Of a stretch of DNA of 64,000 nt, positions 9,407 to 20,610 are shown piece by piece. How positions within the stretch are numbered: position 1 is the first letter of the stretch; each line of letters begins with the position of its first letter. Origin of the DNA: Proluteimonas luteida. GTDB taxonomy: Bacteria; Pseudomonadota; Gammaproteobacteria; Xanthomonadales; Xanthomonadaceae. The DNA lies in contig NZ_JAIWPT010000014.1 in the NCBI RefSeq assembly GCF_021191695.1, forward strand, positions 52,818-116,817. Direction: 5' to 3'. The notes beneath the pieces are model-generated. The model was not told where the DNA came from. It searched no databases and worked only from the letters and a program-made list of their open reading frames with translations. A program made the position numbers and the translations under genes.

Positions 9407-10255
9407 TCAATCGGCGTGCAGCGCCCGCGCGTGGTGGGCGACGTGCTCGCCGATGAAGCTGGCGATGAAGTAGTAGCTGTGGTCGTAGCCGGGCTGCATG
9501 CGCAGGTAGACCGGATGGCCGGCCCGCTCGGCGGCCTCCTGCAGCAGCCACGGCCTGAGCTGGCCGTCCAGGAACTCGTCGGCGTCGCCCTGGTCGATCA
9601 GCAGCGGCAGCTTCTCCTGCGCCGACGCGACCAGCGCGGTCGCATCGTAGGCCTTCCAGGCGTCGCGGTCGGGACCGAGATAGGTCGCGAACGCCTTCTC
9701 CCCCCACGGCACCTGCGTCGGCGCGACGATCGGCGCGAACGCCGACACGCTGCGATAGCGTCCCGGATTGCGCAACGCGATCACCAGCGCGCCGTGCCCG
9801 CCCATCGAATGGCCGCTGATCGCGCGCGCATCGGTGACCGGGAAACCGGCCTCGACCAGCGCCGGAAGTTCGTCGACCACGTAGTCGTACATGCGGTAGT
9901 GGCGCGCCCACGGCAGCGTGGTCGCGTTGACGTAGAAGCCGGCGTCCTTGCCGAGGTCGTAGCCGTCGGCATCGGGCACGTCGTCGCCGCGCGGACTGGT
10001 GTCGGGCGCGACCAGGATCACCCCATGCTCGGCGGCGTAGCGCTGCGCGCCGGCCTTGGTGATGAAGTTCTGCTCGTTGCAGGTCAGCCCCGACAGCCAG
10101 TACAGCACCGGCAGCCTGCGGTCTTCCGCCTGCGGCGGCAGGTACACGGCGAAGCGCATGTCGCAGCCGAGGGTGTTCGAGCCGTGTTCGTAGACGTCCT
10201 GCCAGCCGCCGAAGCAGGCGCGGTGTTCGATGCGTTGAATGCCGTGATTAGTCAT
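9407..10255 (-). CDS. fghA: S-formylglutathione hydrolase
   Basis: A 282-residue esterase-D/FghA-type alpha/beta hydrolase. It hydrolyses S-formylglutathione to formate and glutathione, the second step of formaldehyde detoxification. Visible motifs are the N-terminal [31 protein letters not shown], the nucleophile [10 protein letters not shown] (Ser about 150), DQGDADEFL (Asp) and PGYDHSYYF (His). It is the last gene of the minus-strand operon frmR-adhC-fghA. The only in-frame ATG (10255) falls inside one arm of an inverted repeat, so the first residues (MTNHG) are repeat-derived and the ancestral start was probably a few codons further in. Confidence 0.92.
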   Translation of the reverse strand: MTNHGIQRIEHRACFGGWQDVYEHGSNTLGCDMRFAVYLPPQAEDRRLPVLYWLSGLTCNEQNFITKAGAQRYAAEHGVILVAPDTSPRGDDVPDADGYDLGKDAGFYVNATTLPWARHYRMYDYVVDELPALVEAGFPVTDARAISGHSMGGHGALVIALRNPGRYRSVSAFAPIVAPTQVPWGEKAFATYLGPDRDAWKAYDATALVASAQEKLPLLIDQGDADEFLDGQLRPWLLQEAAERAGHPVYLRMQPGYDHSYYFIASFIGEHVAHHARALHAD

Positions 10256-10349
10256 TAGTGATTCGTGATTGGAAAAGGCGGAGACTGCGCGCGTTGGCGA
10301 TGTCGTGCGGCGATTCGCTTTTACAGATCACCAATCACGAATCACCAAT
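10254..10349. repeat. Inverted repeat between fghA and adhC
   Basis: ATTAGTGATTCGTGATTGG (10254-10272) and CCAATCACGAATCACCAAT (10331-10349) are inverted copies matching at 18 of 19 positions and separated by 58 bases. The left arm overlaps the start codon of fghA. The composition (repeated TGATTCG units, AT-rich in a GC-rich genome) resembles short dispersed intergenic repeats common in Xanthomonadaceae. In mRNA it could fold into a long hairpin between the two cistrons. Confidence 0.75.
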
Positions 10350-10358
10350 ACCGGCGCT

Positions 10359-13332
<2,974 letters not shown>

Positions 13333-13347
13333 CCCCGAGGTGTTGAC

Positions 13348-13923
13348 GTGAACCGTGCCGAGCGAGTGCAGACCATGACGAGCCTGGAACACCCGATCCC
13401 GGAACCCGTGGCGCTGGACCCGCGTCATTTCCGCACGGTGCTCGGCAACTATCCCACCGGCGTGGTGATGATCACCGCGTCCGAAGGCGAAGAGCCGGTG
13501 GGCATGGTGGTCGGCTCCTTCTCGTCGGTGTCGCTCGATCCGCCGCTGGTATCGTTCCTGGCCACCAGCACCTCCCCCACGCAGGAACGCATCCAGCAGG
13601 CAGGCCGGTTCTGCGCCAATGTCCTGGCGGCCGACCAGGAAATGCTGTGCAGGAAGCTGGCACGCCCCGGGCCGGGACGCTTCGACGGCGTCGAATGGGA
13701 GCTGTCGTCGCTCGGCAACCCGGTGCTGGATGGCATCGTCGCCTGGATCGACTGCTCGATCCACGATGTCATCGAGATCGGGGACCACAACCTGATCGTG
13801 GGGCGTGTGCACGAACTCAGGGTGGCGTCCAGCAAGACGCCACTGCTGTTCTTCCGGGGGCAGTACGGGGATTACTCGTCCACCGCGATGCTGCTGCTGG
13901 AACGCCTTCTGGAGTGGCAATAG
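13348..13923 (+). CDS. hsaB: Flavin reductase of two-component monooxygenase (HsaB-like)
   Basis: A 191-residue flavin reductase-like, FMN-binding split-barrel protein. It would reduce free flavin with NAD(P)H to supply the oxygenase encoded 15 bases upstream. The core motif is FRTVLGNYPTGVVMITA, followed by GMVVGSFSSVSLDPPLVSFL and FCANVLA, all typical of the family. A GTG start at 13348 has GAGG upstream; an in-frame ATG at 13375 is the alternative. It forms a two-gene operon with the oxygenase. Confidence 0.85.
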   Translation: MNRAERVQTMTSLEHPIPEPVALDPRHFRTVLGNYPTGVVMITASEGEEPVGMVVGSFSSVSLDPPLVSFLATSTSPTQERIQQAGRFCANVLAADQEMLCRKLARPGPGRFDGVEWELSSLGNPVLDGIVAWIDCSIHDVIEIGDHNLIVGRVHELRVASSKTPLLFFRGQYGDYSSTAMLLLERLLEWQ

Positions 13924-13944
13924 CCGCACCGGGTACGAACGGCA

Positions 13945-13979
13945 CCCGACCGGGACACCATGAGCAGCACCCGGTCGGT
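13945..13979. terminator. Hairpin between convergent hsaB-like and luxR-like genes
   Basis: CCCGACCGGG (13945-13954) pairs with CCCGGTCGGT (13970-13979) at 9 of 10 positions around a 15-base loop. It sits between two convergent genes and touches the stop codon of the regulator. It lacks a clear T-run, so it is a candidate bidirectional terminator. Confidence 0.4.
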
Positions 13980-15109
13980 CAGCATGCGTCTCCAATGAAG
14001 CGGATCAGGTTGAGCAGCTCGACCTGCGAGTGGGTTCCCGTCTTGGCGTACACCGCCTTGAGATGAGCGCGGACAGAGTTGGGCTGCACGTTCAGATCGG
14101 ACGCGATGTGCAGGGATGTCTTGCCATCGAGCAGCATGCAGACCACGCGTGCCTCGGAACAGGTCAGCCCGTAATCGGCGCGCAATCGCTCCATGAGTGC
14201 CGTCTTCGGGCGGGAACTGTCGGTGACCAGCAGTACGACCTTGTTCTGCTCGACGCCTTCCCAGTCGAACGCAACGGGGGCGGGAAACGCGATCACGTTG
14301 CCCCGGTGACGACGGGAGGCAGTCCCTTCCGATGGAGGCATTCCAAACGGAATGGAGCCGCCTTGTCCCTTTTTCCTGGCGCGCTGGACCAGCGCCTGCA
14401 GATCAGGCAAATGCACGCCTCCTCCCGGCACCAGGCGCCCCCGCTCCGTCCTCAACACGACGCCTTCGCTGAGCAGATCGGTCATGCTTCCATTGCAAGC
14501 TTCGATCCCTCCGTCCTCTGCCAGGATCGCAACTCCAACGCCCTTCTGGTCCAGGCTCCGGATCACATTGCCGACCATGTTGTTGGCCTGGGCGAAGGTG
14601 CCCGCAATCTCGAACGACAGCAGCAGGTCGTCGCGCAGCCCCTCCAGCAGCGTCTTGTCGATGGCCGCCGCGCTGTGGTGGCCATCCCGGCACGCGTGCA
14701 CCAGCACTTTCGCGGTGCGGATGCCCAGCAGCATGCAGACGCTGTTTTCTCCGTCCAAGTATCGCCCGTAGCGCGAATAGAACTCGGTTTCCCGCAACGC
14801 CGCATCGGCCAAGCACCCGTCCAGCGGAACCACCTTGCCGGGAGGCACGTTCTCCCAGAAGCGCATCAACGGATTGATGAACTGGTAGTGATCCAGATAT
14901 TCCCTGCTTTCATCGGGTTTGACCGAATTCGTCGATCCATTTTCCACCGCGATTCCACTCGGTGCGAATACGGTCAGGTCCGCGATATCTGCATCCAGGA
15001 GGCTGGCCACCGAACCGGCCCAGCGCTCCAATGGCTTCGGCTGGATTGCAGCCTTGTGCAGTTCGTGGGCCGCAACACGCAAGCGATGCACGGAACTGTT
15101 CGAGAGCAT
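13979..15109 (-). CDS. LuxR-type transcriptional regulator of the catabolic cluster (TeiR/TesR-like architecture)
   Basis: A 376-residue protein. Residues about 312-373 form a LuxR/FixJ helix-turn-helix (LTCSEARVVCMLLDGKTSLH, then VQPNSVRAHLKAVYAKTGTHS). The middle, around residues 190-240, looks like a degenerate PAS domain (GVGVAILAEDGGIEACNGSM). No receiver domain or acyl-homoserine-lactone domain is recognisable. Size and layout resemble the LuxR-type activator of testosterone degradation in Comamonas (TeiR/TesR), which fits the steroid-like enzymes around it, but this is inference from architecture. It is divergent from the flavoprotein operon and convergent with the monooxygenase pair. 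It may bind the 20-bp motif found three times in the cluster, one copy being in its own divergent promoter region. Confidence 0.8.
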   Translation of the reverse strand: MLSNSSVHRLRVAAHELHKAAIQPKPLERWAGSVASLLDADIADLTVFAPSGIAVENGSTNSVKPDESREYLDHYQFINPLMRFWENVPPGKVVPLDGCLADAALRETEFYSRYGRYLDGENSVCMLLGIRTAKVLVHACRDGHHSAAAIDKTLLEGLRDDLLLSFEIAGTFAQANNMVGNVIRSLDQKGVGVAILAEDGGIEACNGSMTDLLSEGVVLRTERGRLVPGGGVHLPDLQALVQRARKKGQGGSIPFGMPPSEGTASRRHRGNVIAFPAPVAFDWEGVEQNKVVLLVTDSSRPKTALMERLRADYGLTCSEARVVCMLLDGKTSLHIASDLNVQPNSVRAHLKAVYAKTGTHSQVELLNLIRFIGDAC

Positions 15110-15670
15110 CGGGATCTCCTGTCTCCTGGGCGCCCCGGATCATGGGAAGCCCAGCATCCCGATGCACGCCGCGACGCAGCATCCGATTGTCTTCGTATCA
15201 CATGGAGCGAATGAAAATCCGGAACACCGTAGCGGCAGATCCAAGTGCGATTCCGCGATATTGACCACGTGGGTAATGCACACGATGGCGCGATCAACCA
15301 ACGTAGCCACTACTGCGTACGACCAGATTGGCCGTCATGGCACGCAGAAACCAGTCGGGCCGAATACCGGACACACCTGACCACGAACAGCGGAATCGAA
15401 GAGCGGACTTTGGGAGGAGTTTTGCTTGCCAATCCATCTCATCACGCGCGCCGGCACCAGGTCCATAGCGGCCGGCCGACGGCATGGCCGCGGCCCAGGA
15501 CTACCACGTTCCAGGCCGAGGACATCGACTCGGGAATCCGGCACGGGCAGCAGAAGTCACCGCCCAGCCGCCCCATGCTCCCACCAAGCTGACCAGATTC
15601 CGGCCTTTTTCCAGTGCAGCGGGCATCCCCGTGACGGCAGACGCAGAAGACTGAACCGCAGGACCCAACC
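15110..15670. other. 561-bp divergent intergenic region with cluster motif copy 2
   Basis: This lies between the LuxR-type gene and the flavoprotein gene. It holds the second copy of the shared motif at 15261-15280 (TTGACCACGTGGGTAATGCA), here with a perfect CCACGTGG core. A GGGAGGAG element at about 15411-15418 is followed by a possible TTG-initiated frame that runs into the flavoprotein start. That frame is Arg-rich with codon use unlike its neighbours, so I do not call it a gene. The rest is unassigned leader or possibly decayed sequence. Confidence 0.5.
15261..15280 (+). promoter_or_regulatory. Shared cluster motif, copy 2
   Basis: TTGACCACGTGGGTAATGCA, matching copies at 11997-12016 and 33129-33148. 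It contains the palindrome CCACGTGG. It is 391 bases from the flavoprotein ATG and 152 bases from the LuxR-type start on the other side, so it could serve either or both divergent promoters. Confidence 0.65.
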
Positions 15671-17422
15671 GTGACAACCATAGAACGAAAGAACAATGGG
15701 CAAGCAACTGATCCGGCGCCACGCGAGGACAACCCGCGGGTATCGCGCCGCGCATTCCTCAAGGCCGCCGGCGTAGGGGCCGCGGGCGCCACCCTCGGCG
15801 TCGTGCATGTCGCCAGTGCGCAGGAGCACGACTGGAACGAACAGACCGATGTCGTCGTGGTCGGCTCTGGCGGTGCGGCGCTGGCGGCCGCGGTCGGTGC
15901 CCTGCAGCACGGCGCCGAGGTCACGGTTCTCGAGAAGGCTCCGATCCTCGGCGGCACCACCGCCAAGTCGGGAGGCGCCTTCTGGGTCCCGAACAATCCG
16001 CACATGCAGGCCAAGGGCATCGCCGATCCAAAACCGGATGCGATGAAGTACATGGCCAGGCTGGCGTATCCGCACCTGTATCGCGCCAACCACCCGACCT
16101 TGGGCATCGCGCAACTGGACTACGACCTGCTGTCCGTGTTCTACGACGAAGGTCCGCGCATCACGGCACTGCTCGCCGAGGCCGGCGCGTTGCAGTCACA
16201 GCAGCAGCTCGGCGCGACCGGGCTGATCCCCGATTACCAGGGGCAACTGCCCGAGAACAAGAGCGTCGTCGGTCGCACGCTGCAACCCAGCGACCGCGAT
16301 GGCGCGCCGGGTTTCGGCGGCGACATGATCGGGCAGCTTTCCGCATTCGCCGGGGAGCACGGCGCGTCGATACGCGAGGAACACGCGGTAACCCGCATCC
16401 TGGTCGATTCCGACAGGCGGGTCGTCGGCGTGGAAGTCGACACCCCCCATGGAGCGCACACGATACGTGCACGCAAGGGCGTCGTCTTCGGCTCTGGTGG
16501 TTTCACCCACGACATCGAGATGCGCAACAACTACCTGCGCATGCCGGTTCTGGGCGGATGCGCGGTGCCGACCAACCAAGGCGATTTCGTCAGGATGGCA
16601 ATCGAGATCGGCGCCAAGCTCGGCAACATGAGCGAAGCCTGGCTGCAGCAGGAGGTGCTGGAGGAAGTCCTCGAGTACGCCAGCGTGCCGATGGGAGCCT
16701 TCCTGCTGGGAGGCGACAGCATGATCGTCGTCAACAAGCTCGGCCATCGCATGTACGACGAGAAGCACGTCTACAACGAACGCACCCGCAGCCATGCGGT
16801 CTGGGATCCGACGCTGGGCGAGTACGTCAATCTGTACCAGTTCATGCTGTTCGACGACCACGCGATCACGTATGGCGGCGCCCAGCTGATGCCGCCGGTC
16901 GGTGCCGACCTGCCCGCGCACGTGATTTCCGCCCCCACATGGGACGCACTTGCGCAAGCCATCCAGGCGCGTCTGGACGGGTTGGCGGACCGCATCGGCG
17001 AGTTCCGGCTGCACGACGATTTCCTCGTGAACCTCGGGCAGACCGTCGAGCGCTTCAATGTTTTCGCCGACAACGGTGTCGATCTGGACTTTCACCGCGG
17101 CGAGTTGCCGATCCAGCAGGCGTTCCACGTTCCCGGCAGCAACAACGACAAGCCGAACAAGCACATGTACCCGTTCGCCGCGAACGGCCCGTACTACTGC
17201 ATCATCCTCGGACCCGGCACGCTCGACACCAAGGGCGGCCCGGTCACCAACGTGCATGCGCAAGTGCTGGACGTACACGACAAACCGATCCCCGGCCTCT
17301 ACGCGGCAGGCAATTGCGCCTCATCTCCGTCGGGGCAATCCTACTGGGGCGCAGGTGGAACACTGGGGTTGGCACTGACCTACGGTTACATCGCAGGCGC
17401 ACACGCCGCCGGACAGCGGTGA
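15671..17422 (+). CDS. Tat-exported FAD-dependent oxidoreductase (FAD_binding_2 / KstD-like family)
   Basis: A 583-residue flavoprotein. Residues 25-31 are a twin-arginine motif (SRRAFLK) followed by a hydrophobic segment and ASA cleavage site near residue 50, so it should be folded in the cytoplasm and exported. The dinucleotide-binding motif is VVVVGSGGAALAAAVGAL (about 61-78), with EKAPILGGTTAKSGGAFWVP after it. The C-terminus, PIPGLYAAGNCASS and YWGAGGTLGLALTYGYIAG, aligns with the 3-ketosteroid dehydrogenase/fumarate reductase group. Classical KstD enzymes are cytoplasmic, so an exported one with its own cytochrome gene directly 3' is unusual. It may dehydrogenate the incoming substrate in the periplasm. 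Substrate unknown. Confidence 0.75.
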   Translation: MTTIERKNNGQATDPAPREDNPRVSRRAFLKAAGVGAAGATLGVVHVASAQEHDWNEQTDVVVVGSGGAALAAAVGALQHGAEVTVLEKAPILGGTTAKSGGAFWVPNNPHMQAKGIADPKPDAMKYMARLAYPHLYRANHPTLGIAQLDYDLLSVFYDEGPRITALLAEAGALQSQQQLGATGLIPDYQGQLPENKSVVGRTLQPSDRDGAPGFGGDMIGQLSAFAGEHGASIREEHAVTRILVDSDRRVVGVEVDTPHGAHTIRARKGVVFGSGGFTHDIEMRNNYLRMPVLGGCAVPTNQGDFVRMAIEIGAKLGNMSEAWLQQEVLEEVLEYASVPMGAFLLGGDSMIVVNKLGHRMYDEKHVYNERTRSHAVWDPTLGEYVNLYQFMLFDDHAITYGGAQLMPPVGADLPAHVISAPTWDALAQAIQARLDGLADRIGEFRLHDDFLVNLGQTVERFNVFADNGVDLDFHRGELPIQQAFHVPGSNNDKPNKHMYPFAANGPYYCIILGPGTLDTKGGPVTNVHAQVLDVHDKPIPGLYAAGNCASSPSGQSYWGAGGTLGLALTYGYIAGAHAAGQR

Positions 17423-17878
17423 ATGCGCATGAACATCACCCCGCTCCCATCGCCCGCATCCTGCCGCCGCCCCTTCCGGGATGCCATCGCGGCCAATGCA
17501 CTGCTGGTCGCCGTGACCCTGCTCGTGCCCACGGGAACGGCCATGGCCAATGCCGATTGCCAGGGCCGATTCCAGACGACGGTCCAGCCGATCATGAACA
17601 CGAACTGCGTCGCCTGCCACCAGGATGCGGCGCCCGCCGACGGGCTGTCGTTGCAGCGCACGGCCGCACCGGCCAGCCTGATCGGCAAGGAGAGCCGGGG
17701 CTCGTCGCTGCCCCTGGTCACTCCGGGCAACCCGGCACGGAGCTACCTGTACCTGAAGATCCTCGGCACCCACCTCGAAGCCGGCGGCACCGGCGCGCGG
17801 ATGCCGGTCGGGCGTGCGCTGGCGGAAGCTGACATCAAGCGCATCTCCGAGTGGATCAGCGAATGCAAGGCGGGATGA
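17423..17878 (+). CDS. Periplasmic c-type cytochrome, electron acceptor of the flavoprotein
   Basis: A 151-residue protein with a signal peptide (hydrophobic core NALLVAVTLLVPTGTAMA, about residues 25-42) and one heme-binding site, CVACH, at residues 62-66. A Met in ARMPVGRALAEADI, about 65 residues later, is the likely sixth ligand. The ATG abuts the stop codon of the flavoprotein gene, so the two are surely translated together. It probably takes electrons from the exported flavoprotein and passes them to a terminal oxidase. A second in-frame ATG is two codons in. Confidence 0.85.
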   Translation: MRMNITPLPSPASCRRPFRDAIAANALLVAVTLLVPTGTAMANADCQGRFQTTVQPIMNTNCVACHQDAAPADGLSLQRTAAPASLIGKESRGSSLPLVTPGNPARSYLYLKILGTHLEAGGTGARMPVGRALAEADIKRISEWISECKAG

Positions 17879-17879
17879 C

Positions 17880-18551
17880 GTGCAACGCAGAAGCCAACTG
17901 TTGACCTGGACGCGCGGGGACCCGGACGCAACGCCGATCCTGTGGCTCCACGACCGCTACGACGACCCGGTGCGCAACCGCGTCGAGATCGCACTGTCGG
18001 ACCGGTTGCGGTCGATCGCCGTGCGCTCCCCGCGCCTGCAGATGATCGGCGCGCTTCCACTCGGCTACTTCTGGTTCCTCGGCCCATTCGAACGGCCCGA
18101 ACTGACTACGTTCGGTGACGGCCTCGGCCAGCTCGAAACCCTCCTGCTCGAACTGTGCCCTGGCCGCGACACGCGCCGTGCGTGGCTGGCGGGACAGGGC
18201 GAAGGCGGGACGATGGCATTGACGCTCGCCAGCCTGTGGCCGGAACGGGTGGCAGGCGTCATCTCCATCGACGGCCCGCTGCCCGCCAATCTGGACACGA
18301 TGCCCGTGCATCCCAAGCCGATGCCCGACATGCCGGTTCTGCTGCTGGAGCAGAATCACGTCCTTCTGCGCACGCGCCAGGCCTTGCAGGCGCGCGGCAG
18401 CGGCGTCGAACACCGCATCGCGGGGGGCGGCGACCCATTGCAGGAAAGTCGCTGCTGGCTGGAGCGGGTACTGGCATCGGGCGATGCCGGCACGCCAGCC
18501 CATCGCAAACGAACAAGCGCGATCCGGGCCGGAACGGCCCTGCATCCCTGA
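17880..18551 (+). CDS. Alpha/beta-hydrolase-fold protein lacking the catalytic triad
   Basis: A 223-residue protein with the layout of a phospholipase/carboxylesterase-type hydrolase. It starts at a GTG two bases after the cytochrome stop (VQRRSQLLTW). The nucleophile elbow reads WLAGQGEGGTMAL where relatives have G-x-S-x-G-G, so Ser is replaced by Gly107. The acid position reads LLLEQNHVL where relatives have HGxxD, and the His position reads AGGGDPL where relatives have GxGH. All three catalytic residues therefore appear lost while the fold-defining sequence is kept. It may be a binding or structural protein rather than an enzyme. It lies inside the flavoprotein operon. Confidence 0.65.
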   Translation: MQRRSQLLTWTRGDPDATPILWLHDRYDDPVRNRVEIALSDRLRSIAVRSPRLQMIGALPLGYFWFLGPFERPELTTFGDGLGQLETLLLELCPGRDTRRAWLAGQGEGGTMALTLASLWPERVAGVISIDGPLPANLDTMPVHPKPMPDMPVLLLEQNHVLLRTRQALQARGSGVEHRIAGGGDPLQESRCWLERVLASGDAGTPAHRKRTSAIRAGTALHP

Positions 18552-18589
18552 CCACGACCCAGCGCGCCGGCGAGGAAGAAGGAAAACGC

Positions 18590-19345
18590 ATGTCCGCACG
18601 ACTCTCAGGCAAGGTCGCCGTCGTCACCGGCGCCTCCACGGGCATCGGTGCCGCCATCGCCAGGGCGCTGGCCGCCGAGGGCGCCGCCGTCATCGTCAAC
18701 TACAGCCGCAGCCGGGATGCCGCCGAACAGGTGGTCGCCGCGATCACCGCAGCCGGCGGAAAGGCCGTGAGCCACTGCGGCGACGTCTCGCGACAGGGCA
18801 GCGCCGAGGGCATCGTCGGCCATGCGATCAGCACGTTCGGCAAGCTGGACATCCTCGTCAACAACGCCGGCGTTGCCGAGTTCACCGCCATCGCCGACTT
18901 CAAGGACGAGATCTACGACAGGGTCTTCGACGTCAACGTGCGTGGCACCTTCCTGGTCAGCGCCGCCGCATCGAGGCACCTCGGCGAGGGCGGCAGCATC
19001 ATCAACATCAGTTCCATCATCACCGAATGGGCGCCCGGGCAATCGTCGGTCTACGCGGCGTCGAAGGGGGCGGTGGATGCGCTGACGGTGGCCCTGGCCA
19101 ATGAACTCGGCCCACGCGGCATCCGGGTCAATGCCATCAAGCCCGGCGCCATCGTCACCGAGAAGGTGGAAGCGGCCTGGGAGCACGTCTCGGGCCAGCT
19201 CGAACCGCTGGTTCCGCTCACACCGCTGCGACGCCTGGGCAAACCGGGGGACATCGCCAGCGTCGCCGTCTTTCTCGCCTCCGACGAATCGGTCTTCATC
19301 ACGGGCGACATCCTGTCGGCCAGTGGCGGTCTGCACGTCGCCTGA
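18590..19345 (+). CDS. Short-chain dehydrogenase/reductase (SDR)
   Basis: A 251-residue classical SDR. The cofactor motif is VTGASTGIG (residues 12-20), followed by NNAG, the catalytic Ser in INISSIITE and YAASK (Tyr and Lys), and the C-terminal PLRRLGKPGDIASVAVFLAS signature. Asn-Tyr-Ser-Arg after the second strand hints at NADP(H) preference. The ATG at 18590 has GAGGAAGAAGG upstream. In this operon it probably interconverts a hydroxyl and keto group on the substrate, for example a hydroxysteroid-type reaction, but SDR specificity cannot be read from sequence. Confidence 0.85.
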   Translation: MSARLSGKVAVVTGASTGIGAAIARALAAEGAAVIVNYSRSRDAAEQVVAAITAAGGKAVSHCGDVSRQGSAEGIVGHAISTFGKLDILVNNAGVAEFTAIADFKDEIYDRVFDVNVRGTFLVSAAASRHLGEGGSIINISSIITEWAPGQSSVYAASKGAVDALTVALANELGPRGIRVNAIKPGAIVTEKVEAAWEHVSGQLEPLVPLTPLRRLGKPGDIASVAVFLASDESVFITGDILSASGGLHVA

Positions 19346-19479
19346 TCCGGAACCACACCCCGGATACCAGGCAGGCCCGGGGCGCAGGACCACGGCGGCA
19401 GCGTCGATGCCGACACCCTTTGCCTAGTTCCACAGCACGCCACACCAACGCGGCAACACACCCGAGGGAGGACATTGCC

Positions 19480-19560
19480 ATGCCACACATGCTTTGGAAA
19501 ACACCGCTTCACCGCCCCGACAGGCAGCCCGGCATCGGCAGGAGGCATTGCCATGAATGA
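19480..19560 (+). CDS. Short ORF (26 aa) translationally coupled to the oxidase-like gene
   Basis: An ATG at 19480 with a strong ribosome-binding site (GAGGGAGG, about eight bases upstream) opens a 26-codon frame beginning MPHMLWKTPLHRPDRQPG. It ends at TGA 19558-19560, which overlaps the start of the next gene in ATGAATGA. Its own start and the next gene's start have almost the same context (GGAGGACATTGCCATG and GGAGGCATTGCCATG). Either it is a small basic protein or a leader that couples translation of the downstream gene. No known family. Confidence 0.45.
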   Translation: MPHMLWKTPLHRPDRQPGIGRRHCHE

Positions 19561-20152
19561 AGCCGTACTTCACACCGATACGCGGGCACATCCGGCGCGG
19601 CGCGTCCCCGGAGAACCCGGGCTGTGGGTGTTCCTGTTCGCGGACATGGCGATCTTCCTGGTGTTCTTCGTCGCCTTCCTGAAGGAACGCGGCCAGGCGC
19701 ATGAACTGTTCGAAGCCTCGCGCATGTCGGTCGGCCTCACCATCGGCCTGATCAACACGGTCATCCTGCTGACCAGTTCGCTGCTGGTGGTCATGGGCAT
19801 CAACGCCGCCCGCCATCACGCCAACGAGGTCGCCAGGCGGGCGCTCTACGGCGCCGTGGCCTGCGGCGTCGTGTTCGTGGTGCTCAAGCTCGTGGAATAC
19901 ACCCACCTGATCCAGGCCGGGCACGTCATCGGATCCAACCTCTATTTCGACTACTTCTACTTCCTGACGGGAATGCACCTGGCGCACATCCTGATCGGCT
20001 TCGTCACTCTGTCGATCATGATCGGGAAGGTCAGGCAGCCAGGAAAACTGTCAGCCAGGGACATGTCGGTGATGGAATCCTGCGGCTGCTACTGGCATCT
20101 GGTGGACCTGCTCTGGATGTTCATTTTCCCGCTCCTGATCGTGGTGGCCTGA
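19553..20152 (+). CDS. Cytochrome c oxidase subunit III-like protein (NorE/CoxC-type)
   Basis: A 199-residue membrane protein with about five hydrophobic helices. It belongs to the heme-copper oxidase subunit III family: VPGEPGLWVFLFADMAIFLV near the N-terminus, FDYFYFLTGMHLAHILIG and the C-terminal YWHLVDLLWMFIFPLL are hallmark segments. The size and N-terminal GEPGLW motif are closest to NorE, the accessory subunit linked to nitric oxide reductases. No catalytic subunit I or subunit II gene is in the window, so it is an orphan. The ATG at 19553 has GGAGG upstream and overlaps the stop of a 26-codon ORF. It sits with a subunit IV-like gene, which starts three bases later. Confidence 0.8.
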   Translation: MNEAVLHTDTRAHPARRVPGEPGLWVFLFADMAIFLVFFVAFLKERGQAHELFEASRMSVGLTIGLINTVILLTSSLLVVMGINAARHHANEVARRALYGAVACGVVFVVLKLVEYTHLIQAGHVIGSNLYFDYFYFLTGMHLAHILIGFVTLSIMIGKVRQPGKLSARDMSVMESCGCYWHLVDLLWMFIFPLLIVVA

Positions 20153-20154
20153 CG

Positions 20155-20433
20155 ATGACGACAATCACACGCAAGCAATTGCTCCCCACCCACATCGCCC
20201 TGATCTGGGCTTCGCTGGTGGCGCTTTCCCTGCTCGGGCCCAATCTCGGCAGCGAGCGCGAGGCCACCAATACCATCGCCGTCATGGTGTTGGCGTTCGG
20301 TGCCATCAAGGTCCGGTTCGTGGGTCTCTACTTCATGGAGCTCAAGCACGCGCCTTTGAAGCTGAGGCTCGCATTCGAGGCCTACTGCCTGCTGTTGTTC
20401 GGCTGGCTGTCCTGGCTGTACGTGAGCCTGTAG
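20155..20433 (+). CDS. Cytochrome c oxidase subunit IV-like small membrane protein (NorF/CoxD-type)
   Basis: A 92-residue protein with three hydrophobic segments. It contains FGAIKVRFVGLYFMELKHAP, the conserved feature of the bacterial COX4/NorF family. It follows the subunit III-like gene by two bases and is presumably co-translated with it. Without subunits I and II nearby the pair may modify a chromosomally encoded oxidase or act as a membrane module of the flavoprotein/cytochrome system; both ideas are inference. Confidence 0.75.
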   Translation: MTTITRKQLLPTHIALIWASLVALSLLGPNLGSEREATNTIAVMVLAFGAIKVRFVGLYFMELKHAPLKLRLAFEAYCLLLFGWLSWLYVSL

Positions 20434-20610
20434 GCCGGATCACCCCGCAGGCCTGGCGGACGGAACCCGTCAAGGATTCCCGCACCAGGAGCGTGGGCGG
20501 CAGAACTGTTCGAGCCGGAAAGCCGGATTTGCAGCCCGGATGATTTCTGCCGCGCACGCCCCCAGGCAACCAGAACTCCCTATCCAGCCCGCCGTTGGAG
20601 TAGGTCCCCG

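Noticed and set aside
15427..15674. TTG-initiated 82-codon frame with a good ribosome-binding site upstream of the flavoprotein gene
   Set aside because: Arg/Pro-rich composition, codon positions unlike neighbours, overlap with the true flavoprotein start and no recognisable family; treated as leader sequence.
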